Below are positions 1 through 6,999 of a stretch of DNA of 10,241 nucleotides, piece after piece (the first letter of the stretch is position 1; each line of letters opens with the position of its first letter). Position numbers and translations under genes: made by a program. Where the stretch lies: the NCBI GenBank assembly GCA_002359185.1, contig DEML01000105.1, forward strand, positions 17,421-27,661, given 5' to 3'. The stretch is from Planctomycetaceae bacterium UBA2671 (GTDB taxonomy: Bacteria > Planctomycetota > Planctomycetia > Planctomycetales > Planctomycetaceae). The notes beneath the pieces were generated by a model. The model saw nothing but the letters and a program-made list of their open reading frames with translations. It was not told the origin of the DNA and made no database searches.

Positions 1-12
1 TCGTTGAACTTT

Positions 13-43
13 CGGGGGCTTCCACTAACGCGGAGCGCCCCCG
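13..43. repeat. GC-rich palindromic repeat / hairpin at left edge
   Basis: CGGGGGC (13-19) is the exact reverse complement of GCCCCCG (37-43). Inside it, TCC (21-23) can pair with GGA (32-34), next to a T-G wobble and a one-base bulge, leaving a loop of about 8 bases. No T-run follows on either strand, so it is not a textbook intrinsic terminator. It resembles the dispersed palindromes found between genes in planctomycetes, but copy number cannot be judged here. A reading frame open from a TTG at position 4 runs through it, which argues that the protein starts downstream of this element. Confidence 0.55.
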
Positions 44-55
44 CCACCCCAGGTC

Positions 56-73
56 AATTGATAATGATCAATT
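56..73. promoter_or_regulatory. AT-rich perfect dyad upstream of the first gene
   Basis: AATTGAT (56-62) and ATCAATT (67-73) form a perfect 7-bp inverted repeat around the 4-base spacer AATG, 36 bases before the preferred ATG at 109. It overlaps a weak -35-like TTGATA (59-63 region); no good -10 hexamer follows at the usual spacing. It could be an operator for a dimeric regulator, or chance in AT-rich DNA. The ATG inside it (64) is an alternative start for the downstream gene. Confidence 0.25.
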
Positions 74-108
74 ACTTTTTTAGCGTTCTACTTAAACCGG
101 TTAATACC

Positions 109-2616
109 ATGAAAAGCTGTGTTCCCATTATTTTGATCCTCGTTGGTTCTTTATGCACGAATCAATCCTCTATTTATGCACAATCGATCATTCTTCCCGC
201 TGAAGTCGTCATCAGCGATCCGTCTGCCACTCAACAATTGTTGTTACAGGAATCAAAAGGACAGGAAGTCGGTTCTCAGATAACCGAAGGTATCGAATGG
301 AAATCCTCTGATGATTCGATCGCACAAGTTTCCTCAGAAGGAGTGGTTACGCCAGTCGCCAATGGCAAAGTAACGATCAGTGCCATTCGTCAAAATGAAA
401 CCAGTGAGGTCTCGGTCACCATTCAGAATGTCGATCAGCAAACTCCGCCTTCATTCCAACACGATGTCCTGCCCATTCTTTCCAAAGCGGGTTGTAATTC
501 GGGTGCCTGTCATGGGGCGCTCGCGGGCAAGGGGGGCTTTCGACTGTCTTTACGAGCTTACGATCCACCAACCGATTTCTTCAATATCGTCAAACAGGAT
601 CAGGGACGACGTGTCGAATTCGCCGATCCTGGTCGCAGCCTGATTCTCGCCAAACCTTCCGGCGGGATGCCTCACAAAGGTGGCATTCGCTTTGAAACCG
701 ATTCGGAAGAGTATCAGATACTCGCCAACTGGATTACTTCAGGGGCTCCCGGACCGACTCCTGAAGATGTTGAAGTACAAACACTCACCGTGTTGCCAGG
801 ACGTTCGCTGCATCAAGTGGAAGAGCATCAAAAACTTGTTGTACAGGCTACTTTTTCAAATGGTGACAATCGCGATGTCACATCCCGCGTGATCTGGTCT
901 TCGACGAATGAAGCCGTTTGCTCGGTTGATGAACATGGAAATGTCACCATTAACGGCCCGGGTGAGGGAGCGATTGTCGCCTGGTATTCGAGTCTGGTTG
1001 CGATTGCCCGCATCACCGTTCCATTTCCAGAGGTTTCCGATCCGCTGGCCGATCAGGATCAAGTCGATCAGCGTATGCCAAGAAATGTTCTCGATGAATT
1101 GATCGATAAACAACTTGTCCGACTCAACCTCCCAGCCTCTGCCGGTTGTACCGATCAAACGTTTGTTCGCCGTGCCTATGTCGACACAATCGGTCGACTT
1201 CCCACAGTGGAAGAAACGCAAAAGTTTCTGACGAATAACGCTCCTGAGAAGCGGGATCAACTCATCGAAACGCTGCTCGCCTCTGAAGACTTCGTCGATT
1301 TCTGGACCTACCAATGGTCGGATGTGATGATGATCAACGGTACGCTGCTCAGGCCCCAGGCAGTCAAAACTTATTACGAATGGCTGCATTCACATGTCGA
1401 AAAGAATACTCCCTGGAATGAAGTGGTGCAGGAAATTGTCACCGCAACGGGCAGCAGTGTCGAAAATGGGGCGACGAATTTCTATGCCCTGCATCAATCT
1501 CCCGAAGATATGACCGAAAATGTTTCGCAGGCATTTCTCGGATTATCGATCGGCTGTGCCAAATGTCATAATCATCCTCTCGAAAAATGGACGAACGACC
1601 AATACTACGGCATGGCCAACCTGTTCGCCCGAGTGAAGGCCAAAGGTTGGGGAGGCGAGAGTCGCAATGGCGATGGCATTCGCACCCTCTATGTCACCGA
1701 ATTCGGAGACCTGGTTCAACCAAGAACCGGCAAGCCTCAACCGCCCACACCTCTCGATGCCGTTTCTCTGGAAATGGATGATCCCTCCGACCGTCGCATT
1801 GAACTGGCCGAGTGGTTGACTGCTCCAGAGAATCCCTATTTTGCCCGCTCGATCACCAATCGCATCTGGGCTCGATACTTCGGCGTCGGTCTTGTGGAAA
1901 TGGTCGACGACATGCGCGCAACAAACCCCGCTTCTAATGAGGAGCTGCTGCAAGCGGCAGCTGATTATCTTGTCGAACAGAAATTTGATCTGAAAGCACT
2001 CATGCGACTGATTTTACAATCAAATGCGTATCAACGTTCGAGCGAACCGCTGCCGGGGAATCGCGATGAACAACGGTTTTATTCGCGATACTATCCCCGT
2101 CGAATGATGGCCGAAGTCCTGCACGATGCTATCGTGCAGGTGACCGGCGTTCCCACAAAATTCGACTTTATCGGCTTCCCGGGAGCAGATCGTCAAAAAA
2201 CAGATTTCTATCCGGAAGGGACCCGTGCGGTCGAACTGTTTGACTCGGCTGTCGAAAACTATTTCCTGTCGACATTTGGCCGCAATCCTCGAAACATTGT
2301 CTGTGAGTGTGAGCGCTCCGCCGAACCGAGTACTGTTCAGGTGCTGCATTTGTCCAACGGAGAGACGATCAACAAGAAACTCAAAGATGATAAGGGACGT
2401 GTCGCTGAAATGCTGCGACTTCGCTCACTCGGAATGTCAGACGCCACTCTGGTTGACGAACTCTATCTGAGCAGTCTGGGAAGATACCCTACAACTCACG
2501 AGCGAGCAGAAATCACATCGATGCTGCCCGAGGCTGGCTCTCCGGAAGAACGCGATGTAGTTGAAGATGTCTTCTGGGCCATCCTGAGCACCCGCGAGTT
2601 TCTGTTTAATCATTGA
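109..2616 (+). CDS. Secreted DUF1549/DUF1553 (PSCyt2/PSD1) protein with cytochrome-like and Ig-like domains
   Basis: An 835-residue exported protein of a family that is expanded in planctomycetes; its reaction is unknown. The start at 109 gives a clean signal peptide (MKSC, hydrophobic stretch, IYA before Q25). In-frame TTG 4 and ATG 64 are also open, but they would put about 15-35 unlike residues before it. Domains in order: a Big_2-type Ig-like fold (about 28-108); a PSCyt1-like cytochrome segment (about 113-215) with C129-x4-C134-H135 and Met187 in GGMPHKGG; a second Big_2-like fold (about 221-310); DUF1549 (about 326-535) with a canonical haem motif C483-A-K-C486-H487 followed by NHP; and DUF1553 (about 560-835) with the typical CECERS segment at 732-737. 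It is followed after 99 bp by another cytochrome-like gene in the same direction, suggesting joint function. A DUF1501 gene, a frequent companion of this family, is not present next to it. Family assignment is firm; haem binding and periplasmic location are inferred. Confidence 0.93.
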   Translation: MKSCVPIILILVGSLCTNQSSIYAQSIILPAEVVISDPSATQQLLLQESKGQEVGSQITEGIEWKSSDDSIAQVSSEGVVTPVANGKVTISAIRQNETSEVSVTIQNVDQQTPPSFQHDVLPILSKAGCNSGACHGALAGKGGFRLSLRAYDPPTDFFNIVKQDQGRRVEFADPGRSLILAKPSGGMPHKGGIRFETDSEEYQILANWITSGAPGPTPEDVEVQTLTVLPGRSLHQVEEHQKLVVQATFSNGDNRDVTSRVIWSSTNEAVCSVDEHGNVTINGPGEGAIVAWYSSLVAIARITVPFPEVSDPLADQDQVDQRMPRNVLDELIDKQLVRLNLPASAGCTDQTFVRRAYVDTIGRLPTVEETQKFLTNNAPEKRDQLIETLLASEDFVDFWTYQWSDVMMINGTLLRPQAVKTYYEWLHSHVEKNTPWNEVVQEIVTATGSSVENGATNFYALHQSPEDMTENVSQAFLGLSIGCAKCHNHPLEKWTNDQYYGMANLFARVKAKGWGGESRNGDGIRTLYVTEFGDLVQPRTGKPQPPTPLDAVSLEMDDPSDRRIELAEWLTAPENPYFARSITNRIWARYFGVGLVEMVDDMRATNPASNEELLQAAADYLVEQKFDLKALMRLILQSNAYQRSSEPLPGNRDEQRFYSRYYPRRMMAEVLHDAIVQVTGVPTKFDFIGFPGADRQKTDFYPEGTRAVELFDSAVENYFLSTFGRNPRNIVCECERSAEPSTVQVLHLSNGETINKKLKDDKGRVAEMLRLRSLGMSDATLVDELYLSSLGRYPTTHERAEITSMLPEAGSPEERDVVEDVFWAILSTREFLFNH

Positions 2617-2619
2617 TTC

Positions 2620-2687
2620 GTAGCTCAGGCTGTGCCTGACGAGAACAGAGGTAGAACGCACAATTCGTCAGGCACAGCCTGACCTAC
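2620..2687. repeat. Inverted doublet of GTAG-headed hairpins (REP/BIME-like)
   Basis: The left arm TCAGGCTGTGCCTGACGA (2625-2642) is matched exactly in reverse complement by 2665-2682. With flanking GTAG the arms agree at 22 of 23 positions (2620-2642 versus 2665-2687), separated by 22 bases. Each arm is itself a hairpin: TCAGGC-TGT-GCCTGA on the left, and GTCAGGC-ACA-GCCTGAC on the right. Each arm, read on its own strand, is preceded by GTAG. In gammaproteobacteria, GTAG 5' of a GC-rich hairpin, arranged as inverted pairs, defines REP/BIME elements mobilised by RAYT (IS200/IS605-like) transposases. The element begins 4 bases after the upstream stop codon. It may also attenuate or stabilise the transcript between the two genes. 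Confidence 0.8.
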
Positions 2688-2715
2688 AGATTAAATACTG
2701 TCAAAGTGATCAATC

Positions 2716-5562
2716 ATGACATCAAAATATTTCGCACACTACTTGGTATTCAACACATTGCTGTTAGTTGTCGCGTCAGGACAACTTCTTCATGCAGCCG
2801 ATAATGCAAATCCCGATTACCAGCGCGATGTCCAATCACTGCTCAACAAATACTGCTCCGGCTGTCACAGCGAAGCGGATCGGGAAGCTGACTTTTCTAC
2901 GGAAACTTATCAGTCTCTCCATGCAGGTTTGAAAGAGAAACCGGTCCTGTTAGCCGGAGATCCCGAAAACAGTCTGCTGATTCGACTCATCGAAAAACGA
3001 GCCGAGCCTGCCATGCCTCCAGAAGATGAACCCCAACCGACCACAGAAGAAATCGCAGTGCTGAGGAGCTGGATTGAATCGGGAGCAGCAGGACCAGAAG
3101 GCAAACAACCTGATCGTTTGATGCTGAATGTTCCGGAGATCCCCGCTTATCAGAAAATGCAGCCAGTCACGGCTCTGGCAACCACTCCTACGGGAGAGTT
3201 AGCAGTTGGTCGGTACGGCGAAGTGTTGATTATGCCCGCCCCAGCAACGGTCTCAGATGACAGGAAACAAATTCCACTGGAATCTCCACGTCTCACGCTG
3301 AAAGAGATCCCCGGCAAAATTAATTCACTGTCGTTCTCACAGGATGGAACTCAACTGGTTGTCGCTTCCGGAGTGACTGGGCGGGGAGGGTGGGTTGCCA
3401 TATATGAAACTGGCACTGGAAAGCAGCTTCATCTGTATGAGGGACATTACGACACTGTTTTCGATGCTCAGCTCTCTCCCGATGCATCTACTCTCGCGAC
3501 TAGCAGCTACGATAAATCGATTATTCTGTGGGAGACCGCAACCGGAAAGCAGCTTCATGTACTCTCGGGTCATAATGGTTCGGTATACGATGTTGCATTC
3601 AGTCCCGATGGTCAATTACTGATTTCCGGCAGTGCCGATGATACCTGCAAAGTCTGGCGGGTAGCCGATGGAATGCGGCTCGATACACTCGGCCAACCAC
3701 TCAAGGAAGTTTACGCCTGTCAGTTTTCTCCAACTGGAGATCGCATGGCTGCTGTCGGAGCAGATAAAAAACTGCGAGTCTGGAAAACGGTTTCCCGTGA
3801 TCAACCGAAAATCAATCCCCAACTGTTTGCCCGTTTTGCTCATGAAGCGACCGTCTCCAATTTGTTATGGACGACTGATGGTCAACACCTGTTGACATTC
3901 TCGGAAGATGGAGTCATCAAACTCTGGGACGCCAATTCCGTTCAGGAGATATTTGTCTGGGAAAAAGATAGCCGGGAAACCGGTGCAACGGCTTGTCTTT
4001 CAGGGGATCAGAAATCGTTCTTCACTGGCCGACTTGATGGCACGATCATTGCCTATCGAATTCCAGAAATTGATTCGACTTCTGCAATGAGCAATCAGAG
4101 CGATCACACAACTGATTCCATCATTCCTGAAGCAAAGGAATCGGTCAAGCTGACGGAAACCGAACCGAATCAAACCCCCGACCAAGCTGGTGACGTGCAG
4201 ATTCCTGCTTCGATCAGTGGCGTTATCTCAGGTCGTAACGGTTTGCAGGCTGACTTCGATCTCTTTCGGATTCATTGTAAGGCCGGTGAAGAATGGGTGA
4301 TCGAAACCAACGCCGCTCGTTCAAAGTCACCGCTCGATTCTTTTGTGGAAGTTCTGGATGAAAACGGAGAAAAATTACTCCGTGTGAACCTTCAGGCGGT
4401 GAGGGAATCTTACTTCACATTCCGTGGAAAAAATTCTGATCAATTCAACGATTTCCGCATCTTCAACTGGACGGAAATGAAACTCAACGAGTATCTCTAC
4501 TCCAATGGAGAAGTCGCCAAATTGTATCACTATCCCCGTGGGGCAGATTCCGGATTTAATATGTATCCTGGAGGCGGCAATCGCTGGGGATATTTTGATA
4601 CCACTCCGCTGTCGCACGCTTTGAATGAACCCTGCTATATCGTCGAGCCGATTGCTCCTGAGGAAAATGTCATCCCGAATGGGCTACCAGTTTTTCCCGT
4701 TTATTTTGAAAATGATGATTCCAGCCAGCGAGATCTTGGCAGTGATTCCCGTCTCTTCTTCACCGCTCCAGAGGATGGAGACTATCTGGTGAAAATTTCT
4801 GACGTCCGTAACTATGAGGGACCAGATTTCAAATATCAACTGGATATTCGCCCGCGACAACCAGATTTTCAACCGCGTCTGCAGACCGATAAACTGACTC
4901 TGCATCCTGGCAGCCGACAGGAATTTCAGGTGCGGGTGAATCGCAAAGATAATTACATGGGGCCTGTGACCTTCAAGTTTGAAAATCTGCCTGAGGGTAT
5001 TTCAGTTACAACTCCGCTGATTGTCGAAGAAGGTCAGATTGAAGCTTTGGGAGTGATCTCAGTTGATGAGAAAACTGATATTGATCCCGCATGGGCAGAA
5101 GCCATCAAGATTACGGCAGAGGCTGACATCCTTGGAGAAAGCCGAACCCATGGAGTCAACGGCTTTAAAGAATGGAAAAGTGGTGGCGAACCTAAGCTGA
5201 CACTGGAAATTGTCCCTTCGCCGCGTAGCCCGCAACCCATCTCTAAGCCCGATGCTGACACCCTGGAGTTCGAAGTTTCTCCGGGAGAAACGATTCAATT
5301 GAAAGTTATCGCCAATCGTAATGGACACAAAGGACCGATTTCCTTCGGTAACGAAGATTCCGGCCGGAATTTACCTTACGGAGTTTATGTCGATAACATC
5401 GGCTTGAACGGGTTACTGATTACCGATGAAAATACCGAACGCGAATTCTTCATCACCTGCGATCCGGCTGCGAAACCACAATCGCGGCTATTCCATCTGA
5501 GAACAACGGCAGCAGGCGGGCAAGCGACTCAACCGGTGCGGATTCATGTGCTTGAGAAATAA
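2716..5562 (+). CDS. Secreted PSCyt1 cytochrome c / WD40 propeller / PPC and Ig-like multidomain protein
   Basis: A 948-residue exported protein; catalytic role unknown. Residues 1-28 are a signal peptide (hydrophobic core, then LHAAD). Residues about 34-128 form a planctomycete-type cytochrome c domain, with haem motif C47-S-G-C50-H51 and a Met in EPAMPPEDE (Met100) as the probable axial ligand. Residues about 145-453 contain some seven WD40-like blades (for example SPDGQLLISGSADDTCKVW), enough for one closed propeller. A linker rich in acidic residues leads to a PPC-like beta-sandwich from about 481 (ETEPNQTPDQA, DLFRIHCKAGE, SPLDSFVEVLDENG). This is interrupted by about 110 residues containing DSGFNMYPGGGNRWGYFDTT and appears to resume with SRLFFTAPEDGDYLVKISD (679-697). 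Two Ig-like segments follow (about 715-835 and 850-948). The ATG has no clear Shine-Dalgarno, but the signal peptide supports it. It lies 99 bp after another cytochrome-type gene, possibly cotranscribed. Electron transfer or substrate capture outside the membrane is inference. Confidence 0.93.
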   Translation: MTSKYFAHYLVFNTLLLVVASGQLLHAADNANPDYQRDVQSLLNKYCSGCHSEADREADFSTETYQSLHAGLKEKPVLLAGDPENSLLIRLIEKRAEPAMPPEDEPQPTTEEIAVLRSWIESGAAGPEGKQPDRLMLNVPEIPAYQKMQPVTALATTPTGELAVGRYGEVLIMPAPATVSDDRKQIPLESPRLTLKEIPGKINSLSFSQDGTQLVVASGVTGRGGWVAIYETGTGKQLHLYEGHYDTVFDAQLSPDASTLATSSYDKSIILWETATGKQLHVLSGHNGSVYDVAFSPDGQLLISGSADDTCKVWRVADGMRLDTLGQPLKEVYACQFSPTGDRMAAVGADKKLRVWKTVSRDQPKINPQLFARFAHEATVSNLLWTTDGQHLLTFSEDGVIKLWDANSVQEIFVWEKDSRETGATACLSGDQKSFFTGRLDGTIIAYRIPEIDSTSAMSNQSDHTTDSIIPEAKESVKLTETEPNQTPDQAGDVQIPASISGVISGRNGLQADFDLFRIHCKAGEEWVIETNAARSKSPLDSFVEVLDENGEKLLRVNLQAVRESYFTFRGKNSDQFNDFRIFNWTEMKLNEYLYSNGEVAKLYHYPRGADSGFNMYPGGGNRWGYFDTTPLSHALNEPCYIVEPIAPEENVIPNGLPVFPVYFENDDSSQRDLGSDSRLFFTAPEDGDYLVKISDVRNYEGPDFKYQLDIRPRQPDFQPRLQTDKLTLHPGSRQEFQVRVNRKDNYMGPVTFKFENLPEGISVTTPLIVEEGQIEALGVISVDEKTDIDPAWAEAIKITAEADILGESRTHGVNGFKEWKSGGEPKLTLEIVPSPRSPQPISKPDADTLEFEVSPGETIQLKVIANRNGHKGPISFGNEDSGRNLPYGVYVDNIGLNGLLITDENTEREFFITCDPAAKPQSRLFHLRTTAAGGQATQPVRIHVLEK
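3418..3558 (+). repeat. In-frame duplicated 15-mer marking adjacent WD40 blades
   Basis: GGAAAGCAGCTTCAT occurs at 3418-3432 and again at 3544-3558, exactly 126 bases (42 codons) apart. It encodes GKQLH at the end of two consecutive WD40 blades. The spacing equals one blade, and the surrounding codons are partly similar (TGTGKQLH and TATGKQLH). This points to blade duplication recent enough to keep DNA identity locally, or to conversion between the blades. Confidence 0.6.
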
Positions 5563-5565
5563 TCG

Positions 5566-5610
5566 ATGAGATCAGGCGAGCCGAATCAGTGATGGCTCGG
5601 GTTCTCTCAT
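5566..5610. terminator. Hairpin between convergent genes, likely shared terminator
   Basis: The 44-bp gap between two facing stop codons holds CGAGCC (5577-5582) and GGCTCG (5594-5599), a 6-bp stem with an 11-base loop. An outer stem, ATGAGA (5566-5571) with TCTCAT (5605-5610), is separated from it by 5- and 5-base internal-loop strands. The outer stem takes in the stop codon of the left-pointing glycosyltransferase gene. There is no long T-run, so termination efficiency is uncertain. Position and symmetry suit a bidirectional terminator. Confidence 0.45.
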
Positions 5611-6896
5611 GGACTTTCGACAGAGTCGCGACAAATTTTCAGCAATGCCTTGGCCGCCTCTTTTGAAGTGTGGCGGGCATTCACGCCTTCCAATCCAGAA
5701 TTGCGATGCTGCAAATGCAATTCTGGATTTTCGAGCAATTGTCTGAGTGAGTTCGCATGGTCTCGTGAATTTCCTGGTTCATACATCAATCCTCCGCCCG
5801 TTGATTCGATCAATTCAGGGAAACTTCCTCGTCGCGGTTGGACAACCGGAATTCCAGCTGCCATCGCTTCCAATAAATACAAACCTTTCGGCTCCTCATA
5901 ATTTGCAGGCACACTCAACAAGTGCAGCTGCCTCAGAAACTCCATCTTTTCGGAATGCTGAGCAGGACTGCCAATGTACTGGAATCGATCGCCCAGAAAT
6001 TTTGCTTCTGATTGAATCTTCTTAAAATACGAGCGATGCTGCGGACCGAGATAGCCGCCGGCATGCAATTCAAAATCGATGCCAGCTTCATGCAAATGAC
6101 GCGTTGCCTGAACAAGTTCGAGCAGGCCTTTTTCGGGAGCAATTCTGGCAAAGTAACCGATTTTTGGAGTGTTGCTGGGAGAAGTTGAACGATCCTGCAC
6201 TTCATGAGCTTCCACATCAACAGACAGAGGAATTTGCAGAAAGCGATTCCGATCGATTCCCAGAAATTCAGACATCAAATCGGCATACACACGAGTATGT
6301 GTGATAAAACCTGCAAATTGTTCACTGTTTTTGCGAATCGAATCAATGGAGGTTTGCCGGTATTGAGCAGGCAATTGATTCAGAAACAGATCATCCCCCT
6401 GAAGGAGACAGAAGATTGGTTTCGAATATCGTTTATTAAGCAGCGGCATCACTCCGCTAAGTAATGCATTCGTAAACAGGATGACATCCGGTTTAAGGTC
6501 ATCAACAAGATGATCCACAAACACCTGATACTCACGCTGCATCGGTCCGGATTCGCCATTGAGCATGCTCAGAGTCATTGGCCCCAGGTCGGCTCCATCA
6601 TTCTTAATTCCAAATGAAGTGGCCCACTTGATGACCCGCGGATGATCGAGCCACGAAACCAGAGGTCGCGGCAAGTGTTTCCAGAAGCCGAGGCTGTTAT
6701 CGAGATACAGATTGATGCCTCCCAGATAGACGGGAGTCTGCGACATGTTCTCCTGATCGACACGGATAGGCGTGTAAGTCGGAATCAGTGAGACTTCGCA
6801 GTCCAGTTGCATCAGCGCACGAGCGATTGCGTTGTCCTGCATGCAGGATCCACAAAACATCCCCGCTCCCCCCGCTGTCACAAACGCAATGTGCAT
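5607..6896 (-). CDS. Family 4 glycosyltransferase (GT-B fold)
   Basis: A cytosolic 429-residue retaining glycosyltransferase of the GT4 group. These enzymes move a sugar from a nucleotide-sugar donor to an acceptor in glycan, glycolipid or polysaccharide synthesis; donor and acceptor cannot be read from the sequence. The N-terminal Rossmann half begins HIAFVTAGGAGMFCGSC (to residue 18). The C-terminal half shows IGYFARIAPEKGL (R251, K256: donor phosphate contacts), and the GT4 E-x7-E motif E335-PKGLYLL-E343, followed by AMAAGIPVV and GSFPELI. I chose the ATG at 6896 because the conserved fold starts right there and AGGG lies 6 bases upstream; an upstream start at 6926 would add ten residues. 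There is no signal peptide or membrane segment. The gene is 103 bp downstream of prs in the same direction. The C15-G-S-C18 pair beside the glycine loop recurs, as I recall, in a planctomycete-rich branch of GT4. Confidence 0.93.
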   Translation of the reverse strand: MHIAFVTAGGAGMFCGSCMQDNAIARALMQLDCEVSLIPTYTPIRVDQENMSQTPVYLGGINLYLDNSLGFWKHLPRPLVSWLDHPRVIKWATSFGIKNDGADLGPMTLSMLNGESGPMQREYQVFVDHLVDDLKPDVILFTNALLSGVMPLLNKRYSKPIFCLLQGDDLFLNQLPAQYRQTSIDSIRKNSEQFAGFITHTRVYADLMSEFLGIDRNRFLQIPLSVDVEAHEVQDRSTSPSNTPKIGYFARIAPEKGLLELVQATRHLHEAGIDFELHAGGYLGPQHRSYFKKIQSEAKFLGDRFQYIGSPAQHSEKMEFLRQLHLLSVPANYEEPKGLYLLEAMAAGIPVVQPRRGSFPELIESTGGGLMYEPGNSRDHANSLRQLLENPELHLQHRNSGLEGVNARHTSKEAAKALLKICRDSVESP

Positions 6897-6999
6897 CCCA
6901 GGCCCTGCTTCCGAATATTCAAACACAATTCAACTTGTCTCGTTACATGAATTCTATCCACTCAGCGGTTCGGGTCCATCTAATGCATCAAATGTCAGA

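Noticed and set aside
4..108. A longer first gene beginning at TTG 4.
   Set aside because: The frame would run through the strong hairpin at 13-43 and place 35 unlike residues before a textbook signal peptide beginning at ATG 109.
856..1389. A 177-codon open frame on the - strand inside the first gene.
   Set aside because: It is wholly antisense to the DUF1549 region, which has clear family motifs; the translation shows none.
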